This document shows positions 19,846 to 29,927 of a stretch of 64,000 nt of DNA, one piece after another. This stretch comes from Ixodes scapularis (taxonomy: Eukaryota > Arthropoda > Arachnida > Ixodida > Ixodidae), in assembly GCF_016920785.2 (NCBI RefSeq), contig NW_024609857.1:195499027-195563026 (forward strand), in the 5' to 3' direction. Each line of letters starts with the position of its first letter. Position 1 is the first letter of the stretch. The notes beneath the pieces were generated by a model. It saw only the letters and a program-made list of their open reading frames with translations, had not been told where the DNA came from and searched no databases. The translations under genes and the position numbers were made by a program.

Positions 19846-21683
19846 CAGGGCCGGTTTGCTGATCTTGCGGCCGTGGCTGCGGCTGCGGCCAAGAGGGATT
19901 TTTCTGTCACGTGATTAGCTCTATGGGGACAAGGAAGTACCTAGCGTCCCTGCCTAATGGCGGAGAAATCTGTATCGCTTCAAGCACAAAAGCCTAATTT
20001 TGCTCGCAGAAACTGACTGCAGGGACTTTCAACTGGAGTCCAATTGACCGCCCCCTTATATTGTAGGAACGGCAGATAACGTTACGGCCAGAAAGGGTGA
20101 AAATGAGCCTAATTAAAAAGAACCAGTCGAGATGAAAGCGGTGGCAGAATATTTATAGAGAGGTTTGAGCGCCGGTACTTGCCGTCGCGGCGTTAAAGTC
20201 CCGGGTTCAAATCGCGTCAGGAATTCTTTTTTTTTTCTATTTGACTGCACTCCCGCTAAGAATGTGGACAAGGCCACATGAGCTCTATAAAACCATTGGG
20301 CGGCTAGTTCTGATTCACCAGTTTGTTGTTCATGACCTCGGAAGAGCGCATACATGTCCCTGGCTTCCTTTACCAACTTCCGCCACGCCTCCTGCATCTG
20401 CCGTACACTCCGCGGAAAGTTGACAATATCTTCCCATGCCCGTCTCTTCGTTCGCCAGGTAACTGTGCTGCTGAATTTCTCTAGAATTTGTTGTTTCCGT
20501 TTTCCGACTGCTCTAATTATTTCCATTTGTCGATCCGAAGTCATTTTAGGTTTTGCGTTAGAGAAAGGGTTTGCGATGTCGACGCCTGATTCATTTTTAC
20601 ATTCGGTTGCGATCGTCGGCTATTCTAACTAAAATTCAATAAGTAATGTGCTAATATTACAAAACGAATGCCACAGCAAAATGTAAAGGGTAAAAATATA
20701 CCTTTTATCACATTCCATGCAAGTAAAAGTATTATCTCTTTTATTTCGGTTTTACTACTTTCTCAGACGTTTGACTTGCTGCCTTGCCTGTAGGATCTCG
20801 CTCAATTAATGCATCCACAGCTGCTAGTCTTTTTTTCTTTTTGCTTATTGTGTGAAAGTCTTTTTTTAATTGTCACAACTGCAGTTTTTTATTAGTACTA
20901 AACTGGCGTCTCCTGTTATTGAAAGGAGTCGTAGCAAGAGCGTTGTATATTTAAAAATACATAAAGTTCGAGTTGCTGGGGAAAGGATGCTTGTTTCGGC
21001 TCCGTTTGTGTGAAAGCCATACCGATGCTGTTACTATACTGTTACCTTGGTTTCCATTTTAATGACCATTATGAAATGATTGTACTAGCGCGTTAACTTA
21101 CCTCGATCTTTTTTCTTTTTTTTTTTTCCTACCGATGTTTCGATTGAACAGGTGACACTAACAGTAAACACCGTGTAAGGCGAAGTAGTGCAAGTGGATG
21201 ATTCCTAAAAAGGATCACAGTTAAAAAGTAAGACACGCGCAAAATACAAAAAAAAAAAAAGATTTTAGTGCGATCTGAACTCGAAACTTTGACGCCTCGA
21301 CGGCAAGTACCGGCGCTCAAACCTCTCGACCACAGTAGAAGGCGCGAGATGTTTTCGCTGGCGGAGGTATATAAATATTCTGCCACCGCTCTCATCTCGA
21401 GTGGTTTTTCCTTTATTTTGGCTCATTTTTACCCTTCCTGGCCGTAACTTTATCCGCCGCTCCTACAGTATAAGGGGGCGGTCAATTGGACTCCAGTTGA
21501 AAGTCCATGCAGTCAGTTTCTGCGGGCGAAATTAGGCTTTTGTGCTTGAAGCGATGCGGATCTCTCCGCCATTAGGCAGGGACGCTAGGTACTTCCTTGT
21601 CCCCATGCAGCTGGTCAAGTGACAGAAAAATCCCTCTTGGCCGCAGCCGCAGCCGCGGCCGCAAAATCAGCAAACCGGCCCTG
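19846..21683. mobile_element. 1.84-kb foldback element with ~400-bp inverted arms, inserted in a SINE
   Basis: The ends are cagggccggtttgctgat and its complement atcagcaaaccggccctg. The complementary arms extend about 350-400 bp inward (about 19846-20220 and 21290-21683), through ggccaagagggatttttctg, ggaagtacctagcgtccctg, cagttgaaagtcc-type and gccggtacttgccgtcg-type blocks. Between them is a minus-strand Myb/SANT-like frame. The flanks are two halves of one SINE. The duplication at the insertion point is at most a few C residues and cannot be resolved. Confidence 0.85.
20113..20544 (-). CDS. Myb/SANT-like DNA-binding protein of the foldback element
   Basis: 144-codon minus-strand frame from ATG at 20544. 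Residues 10-75 (KRKQQILEKFSSTV, AWEDIVNF, MQEAWRKLVKEARDMYALF) have the spaced-Trp, basic-helix pattern of Myb/SANT-like (zeste/MSANT-type) domains found in Harbinger accessory proteins and domesticated regulators. The frame stays open upstream of the ATG for about 25 codons. The C-terminal part reads into the inverted arm. No nuclease is encoded, so it may mark a non-autonomous derivative. Family assignment is by pattern only. Confidence 0.6.
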   Translation of the reverse strand: MTSDRQMEIIRAVGKRKQQILEKFSSTVTWRTKRRAWEDIVNFPRSVRQMQEAWRKLVKEARDMYALFRGHEQQTGESELAAQWFYRAHVALSTFLAGVQSNRKKKEFLTRFEPGTLTPRRQVPALKPLYKYSATAFISTGSF

Positions 21684-21873
21684 CCCGTTTTGGTCTGAAT
21701 GAGAATCGTACCAACGTGCGGTCGCGTATCCCTACTGCGTGGTGCACGTTAAAGACCCCAGGCTATCGGTTGTACTGCACTGGCTAAATTTCTGACCTAC
21801 GGCTGCGAGACAAGTTGCCCGTTGAAGCAGGCTAAGTTGTAGGCTGAAAAAACATACACACACACACACACAC
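21684..21873 (+). repeat. tRNA-derived SINE, copy 3, 3' half with CA tail
   Basis: Resumes with gcccgttttggtctgaatgag, corresponding to the sequence after the B box in copy 2, then gtgcacgttaaagacccca and a (CA)n tail at about 21853-21873. With 19728-19845 it gives a SINE of roughly 300 bp. Confidence 0.85.
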
Positions 21874-22916
21874 CAATATTTTGTGCTGCAATGCGTAACA
21901 CGCATTCGCCCTTGGTATCCTGACTCTTGTTGACCATCTCAATGTCGGGCTGTCTACTAAAGGAGGTCTCCTCGATATTAAAGGCGGAGTACCACTACGG
22001 TTGAGGCGGTCAAAAATTCTTGTTCCTCGGGTGCGGGTCGTTGTTTGGTTGCGGAAACCTTGAGTGACGGCTTCTAGGCTACTCTAACGCACTACAGGTG
22101 CCGCGGAACCCCAGTGACGACTCCGGCGACGCAACATCCAATATATGGCCGATTCTGGTATACCGTATACGTAGCTGCTTGTACGCTGTGCCGAAACAAG
22201 GATAAATAATCGTCGAAGCTGGTGACAATGGCGGTGCGAACTTGTTTCATCTTCCAGCAGAACTGGAGACAATGGTGCGTTCCCTGAATAGAATGCTAAT
22301 GATGGACTCTAAGAAAACCCCAATCGAAAATTATTCACCTGAACCTGATCGTCCGTGATCGAAACATGGACTTCTGTGGTTTCTGATTGAGCAGAACCTT
22401 AGAACAAAGATCGAACTTTGGTCTGCACCCCATGAGAGTATAGAGAGGTTAGGAGCCAAATATCTCATGGGCCTGGTGCGTTACTTAGAAAGGGTCGTGA
22501 AAACTTATTTTGACAGTTTCTAACCGAAGTTTCCTTGGGCAGTTTTCGGTGTATTCTGAACGATTTCTTTTTTGTTTCTAAATGCTGGATGAAACAGGAG
22601 AAACCTGATGCCAATATTCTGTTACACTAGAGGCATTTCACAAATATGTAAATTGTCAAAACAGAGTGTATAATAAAAAACAGAATTATTTAAATCCCAT
22701 TTTAAATCAAGCGAATTTGCCTATGGAGATTTTCATCAAATTTCTCATGCAAAATGAAACCCCAACTAGTCTTAAAATGCGGTTTGCTTATTATTTTATG
22801 CTTTCTTTCTGCACTTCTTCTTGTACTTAAACGGAATCATCACGCAAGAAAGATTTACCTCACGCAGAATACGGGCAAACGGAGTGCTCTTTTGAGTAAA
22901 TAAGAACGTTAAGCCA
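21874..22916. other. intron, nothing recognised
   Basis: No coding region or terminal repeats identified. AT-rich from about 22560. Confidence 0.5.
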
Positions 22917-23095
22917 TTGCAGTGATGTGATTGGCCTAAGCCGTTTTGGAGCACCTTTTGGAGCAGCCAAAATAGTGTTTTGGCGCAGCAAAAGTGCCCT
23001 TTGGAGCAGCCAAAACAGTGTTTTGGAGCAGCAAAAGTGGCTTTTGGAGCAGCCAAAACAGTGTTTCGGAGCAGCAAAAAGTGGCTTTTGAAGCA
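22917..23095. repeat. TTTTGGAGCAGC tandem array with shared head
   Basis: About 3.3 units of ~43 bp, each made of two half-units (ttttggagcagccaaaacagtg and ttttggagcagcaaaagtggc). The array follows the head ttgcagtgatgtgattgg. The complement of that head occurs beside another short array near 25580. Open frames on both strands here simply reflect the repeat. Confidence 0.8.
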
Positions 23096-23897
23096 GATTT
23101 TTTTTTTATAAAAATAAAAATATTTGTTTTAAGTGCTGGAAAAAGGAAGGGCACTTTGCTCTCCACAATAAACAAATTATGGTCAAGTTAGACGACCTGG
23201 GAGTCTTTCAAGTTGTTAACTGAAATGCCAATGACACAACATATTTTGCAATGCTTCAGTTAAATGATATATATATGTACCCGCTATAGATAAGAACCAA
23301 ATTGCACATATTAAATTTATTTCAAAATGACCAGATTAGCAGTAAATATGAAAGCATAAACTTTACTAGTTATATAATATAATAAATTGAAGCAGTATCC
23401 AACTGATGAAACACGGAACTACTGCAATGCAATACGAAACTGTAGATATGAAAAAGGTGCAGTACGACTGGTGGGTGCTTTTCCTTTTGCTTGTTGAAAC
23501 TTTCTGCAAGGCTGCTGCAAGCCTCGCTTAGCTTTCGGCAAGTAATGAATGTCCACTTTCAATGTCTCCAAAGAGACGTTGAGACATCCCACAAGTGTAC
23601 AGTGCTGTAGGCGTTGCCGAGCAATTCCAAAACGTCTCCCACCGTTTTACTGGTTACCGACAAGCCAGATTTTCGTCAGAAGCAAGCAAATGTAAAGCAA
23701 TGGATTGCAAGCGTCCTGGCTGGTGCCTCTGTCGTGCAACCATGTTCGCGTGCACGTGAGGGCAACTTCGGCAGCTTGCAGTTGCACGCGCTTCGTTATG
23801 CGAACGGAGACGGCTGTTCGATCGAAACCGAAACTCTGCCACTCCGCTCCGTCGCCATCTGGTCCCCAAAATTGTATGCAAAATGTAACAATCCAGC

Positions 23898-23934
<37 letters not shown>

Positions 23935-24696
23935 AGTCCAGTGGCGCGTGCTTGCCAGGCCAGTCTGCGAGGCACAAACTAATTTAAAAGGTTAAAAAGC
24001 GCAAACAAAACAAGGACAATAAAGCTAATAAAAAAAAAGAACCTGAGTGCATCAATGCAAGACATCGCGAGTCAGGGTCAAAAAGTTCTTGGAGCGCTTT
24101 GTGGAACAACTGAACTGAAGATAAACAAGCGCGCTGTGCGGGTTCAGCGTGCAGACATTGCCTTTTTTGCTCTAGCTGACTTGCCTTAAACTTTTTTTTT
24201 GCGGCAGACTTTTCACGTACCGGGGTCCCTCTCAAAAGAAATCCCACAGAGAGATACCTAGGTAAACAGTACTTCGACACAACAGTCTTTGAGCTGGAGG
24301 GATTTTCGTAGTAGCGTTTAATTTAAACAAGGACAGGATTGCTGGTTACCCTGCAGCGGTCCTTACGTTTCATTTTAGAAAGCGCCATATCTGCAGCAAT
24401 GTGTGGACGGGAACACCCGACGTGATAACCACGGCGAGTGGTAGGCAGGGACCAAAAATAGTTTTGCCACGGCCGTCTTTTTCAGAAGCGAGTGCTTCAG
24501 ATCACAAGTAACTCCCAATGCGCAAAAATGTGGTTACGTTTTACAACATGACGGCATGGCTGGTACCCGGCAAGCTAGCGTCGAGGCGTCCATATACGCT
24601 TGCATCTATCCTTAAAATATTTTCAACAGGATGCGAGACGAGACCCACGAGAGCGCGAAATGAAGAACGGCGGGAAAAACCATGCGAGACCGGATG
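23096..24696. other. intron with an A33 tract
   Basis: AT-rich to about 23460. An A33 run at 23901-23933 follows gtaacaatccagcatt, consistent with the end of a retroposed sequence, but no source transcript was recognised. Other open frames have no motif. Confidence 0.55.
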
Positions 24697-24704
24697 GACG
24701 ATTG

Positions 24705-25364
24705 CAGAGCCGTATATGTAGAGAGTTTGGTCAATGGGAGGCGCGGGCAGAGCCAGGGCGTGCGGCAGACTCGGAAAGAGGGCTTGGCATGCTCTCTTGA
24801 CCAACCAGAAGCCGAAAAGAATCCCCTAGCGGTGGTAACGAGAAACAGTTCTGAGCCGATCGATCATCGAAGGTCTCTGTTCGTATATGGTTTTAATAAG
24901 TGCGTAAGAGTGAAGTGTAGTAACTCTTTGTGGTTGAAAATAGGGTGCACCTGTTGTTTCATCATGATCATGCAGAACGATGTAAGAAACGAATGCGCCG
25001 CTCAACTCTGTTTTGCGCGGACAGAGTGTGACCGCTCTGACGGCAGATTCCCGGCGCTCGGCGTTTGGCGTAAGGATTATGTCGATCTTTCCGCTAGTCG
25101 CACACTTCCACCATCATTTTAGATGAGTGTGATTGAAACATCACGTGTACCATATTTTCAGCCATTGAGAGTTACTCCAATGCAGTTATCAGGTTTGTTT
25201 CTCGCGACCACCGCCAGGGTATTATTTCCGGCTTCTGGTTGGTCACATTCGAATTTCTGAAGACGCCCTGGAACACGCCCAGCCCGCGTTCGGCCAATGG
25301 CGCCGCTTCATTTGTCTCCTATACTTCCCAACGAATGGCCAAACTCTCTACATATACGGCTCTG
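24705..25364. mobile_element. hAT-type non-autonomous element, 660 bp, perfect 8-bp target duplication
   Basis: Ends CAGAGCCGTATATGTAGAGA (left) and the complement (right), beginning CAG and ending CTG. Inverted similarity continues with gaccaaccagaagccg and ggtggtaRcgagaaaca blocks, to about 150-180 bp per arm. GACGATTG flanks both sides (24697-24704 and 25365-25372). 8-bp duplication plus CAG/CTG ends indicates hAT. No transposase frame recognised inside. Confidence 0.9.
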
Positions 25365-25481
25365 GACGATTGATGCAGCATACTTTCTGTCGGGGGGGTC
25401 GCTTGCGCCACCTAGCTCACGCATGCTCAATTACGGTACTCAGTTTAGTTTCGGTTTTAAAAGGCGACCAAAATTGGTCCT

Positions 25482-25600
25482 TTGGCGCAGGCTTGGCGCA
25501 GATTACCCATATTTCGGCGAAATGTAGCAGGATGTAGCAGGGTTGGCCCCTTGGCGCAGTTTGGCGCAATTGGCGCAGCAATCACATCACTGCATTGCCA
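25482..25600. repeat. TTGGCGCAG short tandem array with shared head (inverted)
   Basis: Contains five or more copies of ttggcgca(g) and two of atgtagcagg, ending in caatcacatcactgcattgcc. That end is the complement of the head of the array at 22917. The two arrays therefore share a terminal module but differ in repeat unit. Confidence 0.65.
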
Positions 25601-26616
25601 CGCTGCTTGTACATCAAGTCTGTACACAGACTCTAACGGAAGTCACCGCGGGACCCGTGCTTCGAATGCCGCATGGCAATGACTTCAAGGAGAAACTTGG
25701 CACGTGCACTTTCGAACACGGATATTGCGATATTGCGGTGACTCGTGAGGCAGAGCAGATGGTTTGAGCAGTATGAGCCCGGCTATAAGCTTTCTCTCTG
25801 CCTTCCACTTAGTTCCTTTTTGACCTAACATCCTATTGACCTTTCCGAAGAAAGGGCTCCTGGCTGGTTCCATTTTCAGTGTTCTTGCATAAGGCGCATG
25901 ACTTGCTCACTTTCTGCAGCGACAAACACGCGCGTGCTTGGCTGAGGAGATGCGCGGTGTAAGATACACTCTTTAGGTGAGTACACGGCGGGGCTGAACG
26001 CGCGGCGCGAGGAATCAGATAGTGTTCGTCCGACGGGCATCCGAAAGACTGCATTATTCCGCGGCCACCGTGCCCGCGGCTGACAGTGTCGCCGGTGGCC
26101 AAACAGCGACACTGTGTGAGAGCGAAGAAAAATTATCTCGTTGCCATGATACCCCGGTACACCTTGGTCTTTCTCCACGAGCGACAACCTCACTGGGGCT
26201 CTGCGCGTGTGGAGCATGAAGCGACACGAGCCGTCTTTGTCGTGCCCACGGGTCGACAAGTCATCTGCCGGCGCCGCTTGAAACCATAGTGAGAGAGAGA
26301 AAGAGAGAGAGTGAAAAGCGAACTTTATCTGCACTGCGCGAGGAGCGCGCTGTCCTCATCTGAAGAGTATTATCTTACACCGTGAGGAGATCGCACGCTG
26401 GGCTGAGGACTCGTAGGTATTGGAATGCTGTATTGCAAGCAAATCAAACACGAAGAAAAGGAAATTAAGCTTTTTAGCTAACTAAATATAATCAAGCATT
26501 TTGTGTTCTACTATTTCGGGGGTTACATCACTAAAGAGTTCTAAAAAATACTTTAAATGTACACTAATTACAATAAAATAATAATGGGTGTATGTTTATA
26601 CAAAGAGAAGTCAGTC
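25601..26616. other. intron, nothing coding recognised
   Basis: Contains a GA-rich simple repeat at about 26290-26313. AT-rich from 26430. Confidence 0.5.
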
Positions 26617-26757
26617 CGCCTCGATGGTTGTCTGGTGTCTCGGAAATACATAAAAACATTAGCCAGTGCAGTACAACCGCTAGCCTGGGGTCTTTAACGT
26701 GTATCAGGCAGCAGTGATACGCCACCGCACGCCGCAGGTGTATTCGGGTAGTGGTCC
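26617..26757 (-). repeat. SINE 3' body fragment, antisense
   Basis: Reverse complement of the SINE body seen at 21715-21800: cgttaaagaccccaggct, gttgtactgcactggcta and a gtgcggtggcgtatcac block. No tRNA head, so a truncated copy. Confidence 0.8.
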
Positions 26758-27007
26758 TTGTCCAATCTCTGCAATGACGTCAATAGCCGAACCATAACAA
26801 CGTCTGGAACTGAGCCCGTGTGCAGTGCTTTGCCAACATCATCGCGAGTTTATGATCAACATTGGCGACATATAATCGGCTCCAGATCACGTTGTCGGTT
26901 CTTCTGGCGGCGAATTAAGGTAATGGAAGCTGATTTTTTTTTTACTGCAACCTTTATTGCCTGTGGTGAAAATGAACGCGTGTAAAGATTTTTCGTGGTC
27001 TGCGCAG

Positions 27008-27283
27008 GTGACGGCGTTCTTGAGCTTCCCTTCGAGGCTGCGGAGCCTGGTGGAGCACATGCATAAGACGGGCACCACACTGGAGCATGTGGTCAAGATC
27101 AGCGTGGCCGGCAGCACGCTCACCGAGTCGCTGGCCCTGAAGGCGGGCGCCGTCTTCCGGAACCTGATCTCCTTCCGGAGTGTGTACGCCCTCACCGAGT
27201 CGGGAGGCATCGTCGTCGCTCCTCCGCAGCGGGAGATCAACTACACCGACTTGGGCTTTCCCGCCCCCATGGTCGAGGTCAAG
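27008..27283 (+). CDS. Acyl-CoA synthetase / luciferase-like enzyme, exon c
   Basis: 276-bp exon, phase 0 at both ends. Acceptor ggtctgcgcag at 27007; donor AAG|GTAAAC (GT at 27284-27285). It reads VTAFLSFPSRLRSLVEHM, then ISVAGSTLTESLALKAGAVF (the family's 'G(G/A)APL' position) and YALTESGGIV (the YGxTE motif that contributes to the AMP site). It ends DLGFPAPMVEVK. The codon range is GC-rich and contrasts with the AT-rich intron around it. The motif order and phase connect directly with 18399 and 38013. Confidence 0.95.
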
Positions 27284-27612
27284 GTAAACGAGGCAGCGAA
27301 ATAAAAGACAGACATGGGTACTTGGGACTTTCAGGATACAATCTTCATCTGAAGGGTCTCGGGTCGGCTATAAGTAGGACACGTTGAGACCACTAATCTC
27401 GAAGAATAAAAAATAGACAAGCTGAAGTAAAAAACAATGAACCTTTTTTCCATTGTGTTTCTGCACATGCGAATATCGTTTGCCCTGGCCTCGCTTTCTG
27501 TTTTTCCACGCCAAACGATCCAGGCCTAAACTGGACCCTCACGAATTTGGTTTAAAAATTGTATATCTTATTGATGATGTGAACGTACCTTGCTGACTGA
27601 AGAGCGTGTTGG
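27284..27612. other. intron 3 start, nothing recognised
   Basis: Donor followed by AT-rich intron sequence. Confidence 0.6.
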
Positions 27613-27747
27613 TTAAGTTGAGGAGCACCGAAAGAATTAGACAGGTGGAACGAGGGGTGACGAACACGTTTTTCGTGAAAGAATGTTTACCATGATCATC
27701 CCTCGTCCCTCGTTCTACCTGTGTCTTATTTTTTCGGTGTTTCTTAA
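27613..27747. repeat. short imperfect inverted repeat, MITE-like
   Basis: Left arm with caccgaaagaattagacaggt and ggaacgagggg; right arm with the complementary blocks cctcgttctacctgtgtct and ttcggtgtttctt. Arms about 45 bp, loop about 40 bp, TA-rich flanks. No coding sequence. Confidence 0.65.
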
Positions 27748-28282
27748 GAGTGCATTTTCCAAAATATTTCAGCTATAAATATCTGTATTTTCTTCGACGA
27801 CATATTAAATAATAAAAAAAAATGGATAAACATTTTTTTTAGAAAGGTTTGAAACAAGGCTATAAAATATATACCGTTTTCAGTGGGACAATATGATCTT
27901 CTAAGTTATCCAGTTGTTTTGTCGCGCATTTCCGAGAGTTTTTAAGGGTGCAGACACGTTAATTAAACATCTCCTAAGAGCAAATTTTCGTATTTTATTT
28001 TTTAAAAACACGCTACCTTATTAAGACTTGAAACTTGTATGTTTTAGTTTAGCACAGTTGAAAAATATTTTGATACACAATTTGTTTCTATGTCTGCTAA
28101 ACTCAATGGACAATATTGAACATATAGCAAAGTACTCAATTAAAAAACTTCTAAAAATATCTCCTCAACGGTTTTTCATATTCATGAATTTACACAACAA
28201 ACTAGCAAAGTAAGAAAACAACAAAGATTATAATTTAAAATAACAAAAGTAAGGTCATTCTGACCGAACGGTCTATCTTTCT
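27748..28282. other. AT-rich intron, possibly including a degraded BEL/Pao 5' LTR
   Basis: No coding sequence. The right edge should contain the 5' LTR of the BEL/Pao element; only its probable end (cgtaaca before the primer site at about 28310) is evident. Confidence 0.45.
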
Positions 28283-29927
28283 GCCTTGGTTTTCATTAGT
28301 TTCGTAACATTTCGTGCCGAAACCCGGGACGCTTCTGCATCACGAGGACGTCAGCTACACGCCACAGGAAGACCAAGCTTACAGCTGCGACGGGCTTCGA
28401 CGAATCAAAGGCAGAAGCAGACCACTGGCCAAAGAACAGTAAGGGAACCTCGGAAGGACACTGTCTTGGAACTACTGATAGACAATGGAGAGGCCGAAAG
28501 CTAGGCGCTCGGCTCGACGGGCACAGAACACCAGGATTATAAACGACGGGCATCGAGCTTTACAGGATCCCAGCCCAGATGTTGCTAAAGTCCGTTCGAT
28601 CAAGGAAAGGCTCACAACCAACAACGCAGAGCTTTTGCAAATTGACGGTGAGCTAGAGCCACTCATTCTGGTAGAGCCGTTGGAACAGGAGTGTTTCGCT
28701 ACTACTGAGTATCAAGGCGATGCAGTCATGATACTCAGTGAACTGCAAAGCAAAATTGAAGCCATCGCGGGAAAAATGTTGCCGAAGAAAGCTGAGTTGT
28801 GCGATATGCGGAGGCAGGCACGCAACCACACTGTGCGATCCTGCTTTCGTGAAACAGAAAAAGGTAGCTTCATCCGAAGGGAACGAGACAATATGTGTTT
28901 TTCCATCTCGCGCGGCCACGCGCTCCGACAGAAAGGAAAGTGATGAAATATACCTACAAACTTTTAAAGCATGGGCATTCACTAACGAAGGTACCAGCTA
29001 TGTCAAAGGAATCTTCGACGGAGTTAGCCGACGCTCATTTAATAAAAAAAAGCTAGCACAACGTCTTGGATTGAGGGTTCTTCGGGCAGCAAAAATCGCT
29101 CTGAACACGTTCGCCAGTAGTATACAAAGGTTATAGAGCACAATTCTGCTGTGGATGTTAAGCTCAGAAGCCAATTTAAGAACATTAAAATAACGTTTGA
29201 GGCTATTACCATCCCATTCATCTGTCAGGACGTCGCTACACAAACAACGGACACGGCATTTGTGCGACAGTTTCGGCAGGACAAGAAGAACCTGGCGGAC
29301 GATGTCATCTCTCCTGGTATAAAATTAGTTCCTGGAACAAGTCCGCTGATCGGTTCTAAAAAAATGTGGAAGTTCTGCACAGAATAGGCAATGGAATGAA
29401 AAAACGTAGATGGTTTAGAGGCGATCAATACGAAACTGGTCTAGACGCTGCAAGGTCCTTCAACACAAGTCGGAAAGCTTCTAGAAGAATCCTGTCTTAT
29501 GACATGTGTTCTAGGAGCGCAGACAACTGACGCCAAGGTAGAAGAAACGCTGAAGGCCTTTAGGGAGCTAGACAGAATGGGCATTGCGAACGCGAATCGG
29601 GCGACACGAATGCAGAAACCATCAGTCGTCTTGAACGAACGATCGTTAGAAAAAACGAACGTACGAAGTGGCGCTACCACGGAAAGAAGGCGCTACTCCT
29701 CTTCTGCCAATCTATCTCAAAATTGCAATGTCACCTCTGGAGATTCTGTAGAGGAGATTCAACGAAAAAAGAGTTTTTACAGCGGTATAATGAGATAATA
29801 AAGCAGTACCTGCTCAACGGGCATGCGGAAGTGGTACCATACAGAAAAGAAAGTGCCAAAGCGAAGACCATCTACTACATGCCACCCAAAGAAGTAATAC
29901 GAGAAGCTTCAACGACAACAAACGCTA
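28283..29927 (+). pseudogene. BEL/Pao LTR retrotransposon, fragment A (PBS, gag, protease, 5' pol)
   Basis: A primer-binding-like cgtgccgaaacccggga lies at about 28313-28329. The gag N-terminus starts at ATG 28485 (MERPKARRSARRAQNTRI). A zinc knuckle CAICGGRHATTLC lies at about 28798-28836 in another frame. Next come protease-region sequence (YLQTFKAWAF, YVKGIFDGVSRRSF) and pol segments (FEAITIPFICQDVA; later QRYNEIIKQYLLNGHAEVVP and IYYMPPKEVIREASTTT). The pieces lie in different frames with stops between them, and gag is internally shortened. The fragment stops abruptly at the 3' end of an antisense LINE at 29928. Confidence 0.88.

Noticed and set aside
16091..21873. Functional tRNA genes at the A/B-box sequences
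   Set aside because: Cloverleaf stems are not formed, and each is followed by a SINE body; they are tRNA-derived SINE heads.
22796..23175. Minus-strand frames with repeated LFWLLQK-like peptides
   Set aside because: Direct translation of the 43-bp tandem array; shadows exist on both strands.
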